Source: a virus
IMG/VR virus record: IMGVR_UViG_3300027847_001126
Coordinates: 1 to 35,290 of that record
Reading direction: 5' to 3' (one strand)
DNA: 35,290 bases
The notes beneath the pieces were generated by a model. The model was not told the DNA's origin. It ran no database searches and saw only the letters and a program-made list of their open reading frames with translations. How positions within the stretch are numbered: position 1 is the first letter of the stretch; each line of letters opens with the position of its first letter. The position numbers and the translations under genes are program-made. Of this stretch, positions 27,931 through 34,529 are shown piece by piece.

Positions 27931-28733
27931 ATCATATAGAACATATTACAAAATATTGTAATGATAATGAAGTATTAGATATTCTTCAAAAGTTGGGGGA
28001 ATATCTTTATGATTTAGATGAAGATAAAATAAGAATGGGTAGCAGAAGAATAATCACTTGGAAAGAAGCTGTTTGTGAAGAATATTTAACGGAATATAAA
28101 AAGTTGGTTAGACCAGGACCACCTTGGCATCAAGGCGTACATGATTTATTATTAGATTTAAGAACAAGAAATAGACATTTGAAAGTTGTTAAATTATGTG
28201 CGGATTTAGGTAAAAGAATAGGAGCACGACAACAAGCTCTAAGTACAATATATCCGCCTGGAGGATATATGAGCTGGCATCACAATGCCGATGTTCCCGG
28301 TAGAAATTTAATTTTTACTTGGTCTAAAACAGGCAAAGGAATTTTTAGATATAAAAGAAATATTCCAGGTGCAGAATCTTTAAATTATGATATTCCAGAT
28401 CAAGTTGGCTGGAATGTAAAATCATTCGATTGGTTCGGGCACGGAGAAATAGATCGTACCGGATATACTTGGCATGCAGCAGGAACTGAAAGTCTCAGAT
28501 CAACTCTTGCATTTGTGATTCATAGTAATCCGATGTCAAATATGCTCTTAGAAGAAGATTTTAATCTTCATCCTTGGAGCAATGGATGTTTTATAAGTGA
28601 AACTGATACACAAAATAAATCTGAATGGTGGAAAGAAACCAAAGAAGAAATTACAACGATGAAATTAAAATCAGAAATTAAAAAAAATATTGCATTAGGA
28701 CCTGCTGGTGTCAAAGCTCTTCAAACCCGCTAA
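27927..28733 (+). CDS. 2-oxoglutarate/Fe(II) oxygenase-like protein, 268 aa
   Basis: The core reads ALSTIYPPGGYMSWHHNADVPG, with W117-H118, then IFTWS, GIFRYKR, GWNVKSFDWF, and TGYTWHAAGTESLRSTLAF, with H183 and R191. This is the order of a phage-typical double-stranded beta-helix oxygenase family (GxMxWHTNxDxPG ... FRYRD ... WH ... R): the first His of the metal site, a distal His and an Arg for 2-oxoglutarate. The usual Asp of HxD is not clear; D122 lies four residues after H118. I chose the ATG at 27927 over 27888 because it makes a 4-base ATGA overlap with the glycosyltransferase stop and gives a normal N-terminus. Substrate unknown; hydroxylation of a phage or host protein or nucleotide is possible. 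Confidence 0.6.
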   Translation: MNHIEHITKYCNDNEVLDILQKLGEYLYDLDEDKIRMGSRRIITWKEAVCEEYLTEYKKLVRPGPPWHQGVHDLLLDLRTRNRHLKVVKLCADLGKRIGARQQALSTIYPPGGYMSWHHNADVPGRNLIFTWSKTGKGIFRYKRNIPGAESLNYDIPDQVGWNVKSFDWFGHGEIDRTGYTWHAAGTESLRSTLAFVIHSNPMSNMLLEEDFNLHPWSNGCFISETDTQNKSEWWKETKEEITTMKLKSEIKKNIALGPAGVKALQTR

Positions 28734-29313
28734 TTCCCCAATTGTTAGATCTCCAGCTTATGTTAGAATATCATCAAAATGGTTTAAAAAAAATGCTGAT
28801 GATATTATTAATAAGTTAGATAAAAAAATAATTCCTGGTACAACAGTAAATAATAATTCAAGTGCTAGAAAATCTGATGTATTTTTATGGGATATATGGA
28901 AAATAGATTTAATAGATTTACAAAAAGTAATAATTTATAAATTAAAAGAAATTTTTATAGAAGAAAATAAGAAATTTCAATTTGATTTAGATTATTCATC
29001 AATTAATGTTCAATATACAAAATATCAAAAAGGAGATTTTTATACGTGGCATACCGATGATGATTTTAATGCAACACACAAAAAACATCAAAATGTAAGG
29101 AAATTGAGTATAACCGCGGCATTAAATGTGGGATCATATGAGGGAGGAGATTTACAAATAATTTTAAATTATCAAAAAGAACCACGAACAATGCGCTTAG
29201 AATTTGGAGATGCATTAGTATTTCCCAGTTTCACACAACACCAAATTACCCCGATTACTGAAGGCATTCGCTATTCGCTAGTATCCTGGGTGTCAGGACC
29301 TCCATGGAGATAA
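28708..29313 (+). CDS. 2-oxoglutarate/Fe(II) oxygenase, P4H/PiuC-like, 201 aa
   Basis: The catalytic part is clear: YQKGDFYTWHTDDDF with H115-x-D117, then RKLSITAALN and SYEGGDLQI, FGDALVFPSFTQHQI with H178, and TEGIRYSLVSWVSGPPWR with R188. H115, D117 and H178 bind Fe(II), and R188 holds 2-oxoglutarate in this family. The ending GxRYSLVxWVxGPxW is typical of PKHD-type hydroxylases such as PiuC. The start appears to be GTG at 28708, giving a 26-base overlap with the upstream gene; no ATG lies nearer. It is shorter at the N-terminus than typical PiuC (about 225). The two neighbouring oxygenases suggest a shared modification task. The substrate is unknown; hydroxylation of a protein residue is the usual expectation. 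Confidence 0.85.
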   Translation: MSKLFKPANSPIVRSPAYVRISSKWFKKNADDIINKLDKKIIPGTTVNNNSSARKSDVFLWDIWKIDLIDLQKVIIYKLKEIFIEENKKFQFDLDYSSINVQYTKYQKGDFYTWHTDDDFNATHKKHQNVRKLSITAALNVGSYEGGDLQIILNYQKEPRTMRLEFGDALVFPSFTQHQITPITEGIRYSLVSWVSGPPWR

Positions 29314-29319
29314 ATACAT
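29310..29319 (+). promoter_or_regulatory. Possible late promoter element (ATAAATACAT) before gp13
   Basis: GATAAATACAT in the 40-base gap before gp13 matches seven of eight bases of the TATAAATA late element and shares the exact decamer with 26432-26441. It lies about 35 bases ahead of the start, with TAGGA at 29341-29345 as ribosome-binding site. It is a reasonable start point for a gp13-gp16 transcript. Confidence 0.45.
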
Positions 29320-29353
29320 TATATGTCAGTAATCTATATGTAGGAATCTTATC

Positions 29354-30097
29354 ATGGCAAAACCTCAAACACGACAACAACTCAAAGAATATTGTCTTAG
29401 ACAATTAGGCCATCCAGTCATTGAAATTAATGTAGATGATGATCAATTAGAAGATAGAATTGATGAATCTATTCAACTCTATAATGATTATCATTACGAT
29501 GGTTCCGAAAAGATATATTTAAAACACGTAATTACAGCAGAAGATATTACTAATGAATATCTTAGCGTAGGCGATGAAACTATTAGTGTTATCAGAGCTT
29601 TCCCCATAGATACAACTGCTGGCAGTATTAGTATGTTCGATGTAAGATATCAATTAAGATTAAATGATATGTTTGATTTAAGTAAGCAACAGCTTTCAGG
29701 TTATACTATGGCAATGCAACACTTGAGTTTGATAGAAAATTTATTTAACCAATCCCCCTCATTTAGATTTAATAGACATACAAATAGATTATATCTTGAT
29801 ATCGATTGGTCGTATGAAATGAAGATTGGAAAATTTTTGTTATTTGAAACTTATAGAAGATTAGACCCAGAAGAATATTCAGACGCCTATAATGATATAT
29901 GGATAAAAAAATATACAACATCTTTATTTAAAAGACAATGGGGATCTAATTTATTAAAATTCGAAGGCTTACAATTACCCGGCGGTACTACTTTAAATGG
30001 CAGGCAAATTTTTGATGATGCAACAACAGAATTGCAAATGTTAGATGATGAAATTTTTACAAAATATCAATTGCCTGATGATTTTATGACAGGGTAA
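29354..30097 (+). CDS. 13: Neck protein gp13
   Basis: This is the neck protein that, with gp14, closes the filled head and provides the site for tail joining. The N-terminus TRQQLKEYCLRQLGHPVIEINV followed by DDDQLEDRIDESIQLYNDYHYDG is strongly conserved in gp13 of T4-like phages, and RRLDPEEYSDAYNDIWIKKYTTSLFKRQWGSNLLKF near 178-214 is equally typical. The length of 247 is shorter than T4 gp13 (309) but usual for marine relatives. It follows a promoter-like element and is the first of the head-tail connector genes gp13, gp14, gp15, gp16, in the T4 order. I am confident. Confidence 0.93.
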   Translation: MAKPQTRQQLKEYCLRQLGHPVIEINVDDDQLEDRIDESIQLYNDYHYDGSEKIYLKHVITAEDITNEYLSVGDETISVIRAFPIDTTAGSISMFDVRYQLRLNDMFDLSKQQLSGYTMAMQHLSLIENLFNQSPSFRFNRHTNRLYLDIDWSYEMKIGKFLLFETYRRLDPEEYSDAYNDIWIKKYTTSLFKRQWGSNLLKFEGLQLPGGTTLNGRQIFDDATTELQMLDDEIFTKYQLPDDFMTG

Positions 30098-30098
30098 T

Positions 30099-30302
30099 AT
30101 GAAATCATTTCGAAAATTTATAGAAGAAGAAATTAAAATACCTATAGAAGTAGGTGATATAGTTCTCGGTGGAAAATTTAAAAATAGAAGAATAGAAGTA
30201 AAAGAAATTGGTAAAAATGAAAAGGGTGATATTACCATTAATGGAAAATCGATTCTAAGAGTTAGAGTGACGGACGAAAAGGCTGACGATGCCAGTAAGT
30301 AA
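30099..30302 (+). CDS. Small conserved protein with VGD...GKFKNR motif, 67 aa
   Basis: The protein begins KSFRKFIEEEIKIPIEVGDIVL, then GGKFKNRRIEVKEIGKNEKG and ITINGKSILRVRV. This short layout (N-terminal helix, then an SH3-like set of strands with VGDxxxxGKFKN and a later INGR/K) recurs in small phage proteins I have seen, often next to structural genes. Function is not known. It starts 1 base after the gp13 stop, and its end overlaps the gp14 start by 14 bases, so it is translated within the neck operon. T4 has nothing between genes 13 and 14. Confidence 0.7.
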   Translation: MKSFRKFIEEEIKIPIEVGDIVLGGKFKNRRIEVKEIGKNEKGDITINGKSILRVRVTDEKADDASK

Positions 30303-31131
30303 TTATTTTCAAAAATACGAAAACAATGAATCAAATCTTCTAGAAGATTTAGTAGTTGAATCTATTCAAGTCTTCGGGCATGAAGTTTCTTATCTACCAA
30401 GAACTCAAAATAATTTAGATAATATTTTCGGAGAAGCTACTGCCTCATCTTTTGAATCGGCATATCCAGTAGAAGTGTATATTAAAACTACAGATGGTTT
30501 TGAAGGTGAAGGAGCATTTGTTGGAAGGTTTGGATTAGAGATTAGAGAACAAGTAACTTTTACTATTGCACAACGTACTTGGAAAGGATTGGGTCTTACA
30601 ACAAGACCTCTTGAAGGAGATTTAATTTGGTTTGATCTGGCCCAGAAAATGTTTGAAATACAATTCGTTGAACATCAAGCAATTTTTTATCAATTAGGTA
30701 AATTACCCGTTTTTGATTTATCTTGTGAATTCTTTGAATATAGTAGTGAAGATATTGATACAGGAATACCAGAAATAGATGCTGTAGAAGCAGATAGTGC
30801 GTACTCTGTCGAAATGGGATATTCTGCTAATTCAGGTGTATTTTCTACTGATGAAACTATAATTGGTTCTCTATCCGGAGCTTCCGCTAAAATATTAAAA
30901 TTACGCGACGTACCCGGATTAGGTTTATTTGTAAGAGTTACAAACATAGTAGGATCTTTTACAAATGGTGAAACTTTAACAGGTCAAACAACATCTGTAA
31001 CTGCAACCATGGGTACTGTAACAAAAGACTTTGCAGAAGATGCGCAAGCTAAAAATGTAGAAATTGAATCAACTGCAAAAGGCATTATTGATTTTACTGA
31101 AGGAAATCCATTTAGTGAAGGAACATTTTAA
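30289..31131 (+). CDS. 14: Neck protein gp14
   Basis: The N-terminus SNYFQKYENNESNLLEDLVVESIQVFGHEVSYLPRT, then LDNIFGEATASSFESAYPVEVYI, and later FVGRFGLEIREQVTFTI are conserved in gp14, the second neck protein. RPLEGDLIWFDLAQKMFEI and LPVFDLSCEFFEYSSEDIDTGI are typical too. The length of 280 is close to T4 gp14 (256). The C-terminal part (about 185-245) holds an added module, ETIIGSLSGASAKI...NGETLTGQ, which also appears in baseplate proteins of this window. The ATG at 30289 overlaps the upstream small gene. The stop overlaps the gp15 start by one base (TAATG). Confidence 0.92.
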   Translation: MPVSNYFQKYENNESNLLEDLVVESIQVFGHEVSYLPRTQNNLDNIFGEATASSFESAYPVEVYIKTTDGFEGEGAFVGRFGLEIREQVTFTIAQRTWKGLGLTTRPLEGDLIWFDLAQKMFEIQFVEHQAIFYQLGKLPVFDLSCEFFEYSSEDIDTGIPEIDAVEADSAYSVEMGYSANSGVFSTDETIIGSLSGASAKILKLRDVPGLGLFVRVTNIVGSFTNGETLTGQTTSVTATMGTVTKDFAEDAQAKNVEIESTAKGIIDFTEGNPFSEGTF

Positions 31132-32123
31132 TGTTAGGACAATATTGGTATCACGGCCTAGTAAGAAAATATGTAGCAGTATTTGGAACAATCTTTAATG
31201 ATATTTCTATTCAGAGAAGAAATAGTTCTGGCAATGTAATAGAGACAATAGGAGTTCCTCTAGCTTATGGACCCAAACAGAAATTTTTGACAAGAATTTC
31301 CGGAGATGAAAACCTAGATAAAAAGGTGGGCATGTCGTTGCCGCGGATGGGTTTCGATTTGACTTCGATGTCGTATAGTCCCGAGAGAATGTTACATCCC
31401 CTTCATAATAGAACTCAGAAATATAGAGGGGAAACTGGAGTAGTTAGAAGTCCGGTTCCATATGACTTTGCATTTGCTCTAAATATTTTTGTAAAAAATG
31501 CTGACGATGGCACACAAATTATAGAACAAATTTTACCATTTTTTCAACCTGATTTTACAGTAACAATTAATGCTCTTCCTACAATGGGTATAAAAATAGA
31601 TTTACCGATTGTTTTAGGAGGAGTCAATGTTGAAGATTCATATGAGGGAGATTTTTTATCGCGGAGGGCTTTAATATGGACATTAGATTTTACAGTTAAA
31701 GGATATCTGTATCCAAATATTAAAGGAAAAGGATTTGGTGACGGAAGTGATGATTTATCAACTAAACTTATTAGAACATCTATTATAAATTTTCATGTAA
31801 TACCTCATGCGCCGGTTGGAGCAATAGAACCAGAATATATCGTATTAGAATCTGATAATGTTTTCGGCGCGCAAAGAAGTTATTTTGTAAATGAAGATGG
31901 TACTAAATTTCTTTCAGAGGCAGTAAGAGGAGATAGAAATAGAGCATTAGTAAAATCTCGAATAACACAAACAGTGGGGGATGTTGACCCATCTGAAGGT
32001 GGATATGATGTAACGGAAACAAGAGACTTTTTTGCAGAAGGAATAGAATTTGATCCAACCACGGGATTAGACACGCGTTCTCCAAGCTTAGATATACAAG
32101 CATCCGGTAATAAAAATTTATGA
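31131..32123 (+). CDS. 15: Tail sheath stabiliser / tail completion protein gp15
   Basis: gp15 caps the head-proximal end of the tail and joins it to the neck. This protein shows the marker segments of the family: the start MLGQYWYHGLVRKYVAVFGTIF, then GVPLAYGPKQKFLTRI, LPRMGFDLTSMSYSPERM (the most conserved stretch, about 79-97), PYDFAFALNIFVKNADDG, QILPFFQPDFTVTIN and RRALIWTLDFTVKGYLYPN. Its length of 330 exceeds T4 gp15 (272), with an acidic C-terminal tail (about 280-330, with RVTQTVGD-like residues and VTETRDFFAEGIEF). It is co-translated with gp14 upstream, and gp16 follows after 6 bases. Confidence 0.94.
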   Translation: MLGQYWYHGLVRKYVAVFGTIFNDISIQRRNSSGNVIETIGVPLAYGPKQKFLTRISGDENLDKKVGMSLPRMGFDLTSMSYSPERMLHPLHNRTQKYRGETGVVRSPVPYDFAFALNIFVKNADDGTQIIEQILPFFQPDFTVTINALPTMGIKIDLPIVLGGVNVEDSYEGDFLSRRALIWTLDFTVKGYLYPNIKGKGFGDGSDDLSTKLIRTSIINFHVIPHAPVGAIEPEYIVLESDNVFGAQRSYFVNEDGTKFLSEAVRGDRNRALVKSRITQTVGDVDPSEGGYDVTETRDFFAEGIEFDPTTGLDTRSPSLDIQASGNKNL

Positions 32124-32129
32124 AGGTAG

Positions 32130-32582
32130 ATGATGAAAGATCGTGAACCAATTGATAAGCCATTATCAACAAAAGATGTAGATGACAAATTAAACGAGGT
32201 TTTTGAAATAACTCCAACGGTTGAAAAATTACCGGTTGCCAAAGTTATGCCTCAAAAAAATAAAGTAGATGATACAGATACTGATTTTCAATATTCGCGA
32301 GAGAATCTTTATAATATTATAGAAAGAGGTTCTGATGCCATGGACGGTTTAATGGAAATCGCCAGGGAAACAGAACATCCCAGAGCATATGAAGTAGTAG
32401 GCCAATTGATAGATAAGCTAACTAATGCAAATAAAGAACTTATTGGCTTACATAAAACAATGCAATCTATGAATGAAGATGGTCAAGGAAAGTCTCCTCA
32501 AAATGTAACAAATGCATTATTTGTTGGGAGTACCGCAGATCTTCAAAAACTTTTAAAACAAACTAAAGATAAGAAAAAGTAA
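32130..32582 (+). CDS. 16: Terminase small subunit gp16
   Basis: The DNA-packaging initiation subunit of T4-like phages, expected to form ring oligomers that recognise DNA and stimulate the gp17 motor. The central helices read YNIIERGSDAMDGLMEIARE, EHPRAYEVVGQLIDKLTNANKELIGLHKTM (about 66-117), the signature of the family (AxEVxxQLxxTxxxxNKELLxLH). N-terminal 50 residues and the Lys-rich C-terminus are disordered in appearance. Length 150 is near T4 gp16 (164). In T4 the large subunit gene 17 follows at once, but here a run of membrane and exported proteins follows instead, and no gp17 is found within the window. Confidence 0.9.
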   Translation: MMKDREPIDKPLSTKDVDDKLNEVFEITPTVEKLPVAKVMPQKNKVDDTDTDFQYSRENLYNIIERGSDAMDGLMEIARETEHPRAYEVVGQLIDKLTNANKELIGLHKTMQSMNEDGQGKSPQNVTNALFVGSTADLQKLLKQTKDKKK

Positions 32583-32591
32583 TGGAAACAT

Positions 32592-32936
32592 ATGATTGAT
32601 TTATTTAACACTTCTGAAATGATGATGCTTGGATTGGTATTATTTTCATCATTTTGGATATTCCTGTTTAATTACAGACAGGACAATAAGGATAAGTATA
32701 ACGGTCATGGATGGTTGATTTTACTTGATTTAGTAATTAATATGGGAATGTCAGCAACTGGTTATTTGTTGATTTCCATTGTATTTACAAACGTTCCACA
32801 ACTTGCGGCCTATGAAAGTTACCGTTATCCCATCGGTTATCTTTTTGGATTGACTTCCAATGTGAGCATACCAATTGTTCTCAAATGGTTTCAACAACAA
32901 ATCACCAAGAAGTTAAATGAAGCAGGAAAGAAGTGA
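32592..32936 (+). CDS. Small membrane protein, 3 TM, holin-like topology
   Basis: The 114-residue protein has hydrophobic segments at about 9-26 (MMMLGLVLFSSFWIFLFN), 42-65 (LILLDLVINMGMSATGYLLISIVF) and 80-98 (IGYLFGLTSNVSIPIVLKW), and ends in a positively charged tail QQQITKKLNEAGKK. Small size, three membrane segments and a basic tail are features of class I holins, but they are not specific, and no holin signature is certain. It could instead be a helper for the cytochrome protein that follows at 32944 after 7 bases. The gene starts 9 bases after the gp16 stop, with GGAA just upstream, so it is expressed with the late genes. Confidence 0.55.
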   Translation: MIDLFNTSEMMMLGLVLFSSFWIFLFNYRQDNKDKYNGHGWLILLDLVINMGMSATGYLLISIVFTNVPQLAAYESYRYPIGYLFGLTSNVSIPIVLKWFQQQITKKLNEAGKK

Positions 32937-32943
32937 GGTAATT

Positions 32944-33414
32944 ATGGCTGAAAAAGAAAAGGTTGTTGCAAATGGCAAAGACCAAAAAATAATACAACAT
33001 GATATTGAAGATTTAGATAAAAAGGTCGAAGAAGTTCAAGTCTTAGAAAATTTAATTAAAGATCAAACAGTTGCTAGTAAATCATTTATCTATGTTATCA
33101 TCGCACTTCTTATATATTTAATCTTTATGGTTATACCAGATATAGATGAAAAAGTTACATTTATGGAAAAGGATCTTAATTCCATTCTAGTTCAATCAGA
33201 ACGATACAAAAAATCAACTAGAGTATTTGCGAAAGATAATCAATGTGCGGGGTGTCATCTAAGTCCCGATTATTACCTCCACAATCTCTTAAAGAAATAT
33301 CCAAGTTTTTCTGATGTTAAAGCATTTATGTCGGTTGGTCATCAACGATATTATACTATGGCAGCACCACTACCTGATGCAGAACTATTAGAAATTTATC
33401 GAGCGTTGCAATGA
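32944..33414 (+). CDS. Membrane-anchored mini cytochrome c (CxxCH), 156 aa
   Basis: Residues 1-45 are charged and helical (IEDLDKKVEEVQVLENLI), residues 47-64 form one membrane segment (SFIYVIIALLIYLIFMVI), and the rest would be periplasmic. C101-A-G-C-H105 (bases 33244-33258) is a canonical heme c attachment motif. M139 in YYTMAAPLPDAELLEIYRAL sits where class I cytochromes c have the axial Met before the C-terminal helix (the usual MPxxxLxDxEL pattern). The cytochrome domain is thus only about 65 residues. I chose ATG at 32944, with GTGAGGT at 32933-32939, over the upstream ATG at 32917 that has no good site and overlaps the previous gene. Heme attachment would need host Ccm proteins. Its stop overlaps the next start (ATGA). 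Partner and function are unknown. Confidence 0.75.
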   Translation: MAEKEKVVANGKDQKIIQHDIEDLDKKVEEVQVLENLIKDQTVASKSFIYVIIALLIYLIFMVIPDIDEKVTFMEKDLNSILVQSERYKKSTRVFAKDNQCAGCHLSPDYYLHNLLKKYPSFSDVKAFMSVGHQRYYTMAAPLPDAELLEIYRALQ

Positions 33415-34526
33415 TTATGTTTGGTAAAATTATTGCATCTTTAGTTTGGGTTTTTTGGATAATGGCATTGTCTCCTGCCGGGGGACAAGATCCAATGAAA
33501 GAAAGACATGGAGTTGGTGTGCCAAAATCAGAATACAATCCAACGTATAGTTCAACATTCAATCGTGTAAAAGAAAGAGGAAATGTCATTTGTGGAACCA
33601 ATGATGAATTTCCCGGCTTCTCACAGGAAATTTGGAATAATGAAGATGGTGATAGGTGGGAAGGTTTTGATGTTGATATATGTCGTGCCGTTGCCGCCGC
33701 AATATTTGGTGATGCAGATGCAATCGAATTTACTATAGTCAATGGAAAAACACGATTTGAATTTTTAATAGATGGTTCTATAGATATTCTTTCAGCCGCC
33801 ACTACCTATACATTCACTAGAAACGTACTCAAAAAACTTGAGTTTGCTCCCACCACATATTATGACGGTCAAGGATTTATTGTAAGAAAAACACTTGGCG
33901 TGTCTTCAGCAAAACAACTAGAGGGCGCAAGGATTTGTTTTAGTTCTACTGGAACAGCTGCAAAGAACATTGCAGACTTTATGGAATTACATGGAATAAA
34001 TTATATCCCTGTCGCAGTACCACCTACTGAAAAAACAAAGAACGTATACAAAAGGGGTGACTGTGATATGTATGGTACTGATAGGTCTGGTCTTGCATCA
34101 AACAGATTAAGTTTTAGTGACCCTGATCGGCACATGATACTTCCAGAGATTATTTCAAAAGAACCATTAGGGCCAGTTGTCAAGTATGGAGATCAGAGAT
34201 GGTCAGATATTGTTCGATGGACAGTATATGTTCTTTTTATTGCAGAAGAAATGGGTATCAACTCAAAGAACATTGACTCGTTCAAGAACAACATAGACCC
34301 AAACATCCAACGATTTATGGGTGAGAAGAATGGTGTAGACCACCCCCATCTTGGTGCTAAACTAGGATTGCCCGCAACTTGGTCTTACGATATAATAAAA
34401 CAAGTTGGAAATTATAAAGAAATATATGAACGTAATGTGGGGCCAGATACCCCAATAGGATTACAACGAGGATTAAATAAACTTTATAGTCATGGAGGAC
34501 TACTATACGCACCACCATTAAAATAG
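33411..34526 (+). CDS. aapJ: AapJ-like general L-amino-acid ABC transporter substrate-binding protein
   Basis: A family 3 periplasmic solute-binding protein of 371 residues, about 30 longer than typical AapJ. A signal peptide lies at about 4-25 (IIASLVWVFWIMALSPAGG). Conserved AapJ segments appear in order: VICGTNDEFPGFSQ (59-71), WEGFDVDICRAVAAAIFGD (83-101), IDILSAATTYTFTRN (124-138), TTYYDGQGFIV, CDMYGTDRSGLAS (218-230), ILPEIISKEPLGPVV (243-257), DIVRW, KQVGNYKEIYERNVGP (330-345) and GGLLYAPP. R137 and D224 are at the positions that bind the carboxylate and amino groups of amino acids in this fold. The usual LSRNTT has become LSAATT. No permease or ATPase is nearby, so it would have to serve the host transporter. 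Base composition is richer in GC than neighbours, suggesting acquisition from a host. Overlap of 4 bases with the cytochrome gene. Confidence 0.9.
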   Translation: MIMFGKIIASLVWVFWIMALSPAGGQDPMKERHGVGVPKSEYNPTYSSTFNRVKERGNVICGTNDEFPGFSQEIWNNEDGDRWEGFDVDICRAVAAAIFGDADAIEFTIVNGKTRFEFLIDGSIDILSAATTYTFTRNVLKKLEFAPTTYYDGQGFIVRKTLGVSSAKQLEGARICFSSTGTAAKNIADFMELHGINYIPVAVPPTEKTKNVYKRGDCDMYGTDRSGLASNRLSFSDPDRHMILPEIISKEPLGPVVKYGDQRWSDIVRWTVYVLFIAEEMGINSKNIDSFKNNIDPNIQRFMGEKNGVDHPHLGAKLGLPATWSYDIIKQVGNYKEIYERNVGPDTPIGLQRGLNKLYSHGGLLYAPPLK

Positions 34527-34529
34527 TAC

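Noticed and set aside
32917-32943. Upstream ATG for the cytochrome protein
   Set aside because: The ATG at 32944 has a GTGAGGT site at good spacing; the upstream one does not.
11702-33414. Idea that the cupredoxin-like domain and the mini cytochrome c form one electron-transfer chain
   Set aside because: They are 21 kb apart, one is in a virion protein with a doubtful copper site, and nothing in the sequence links them.
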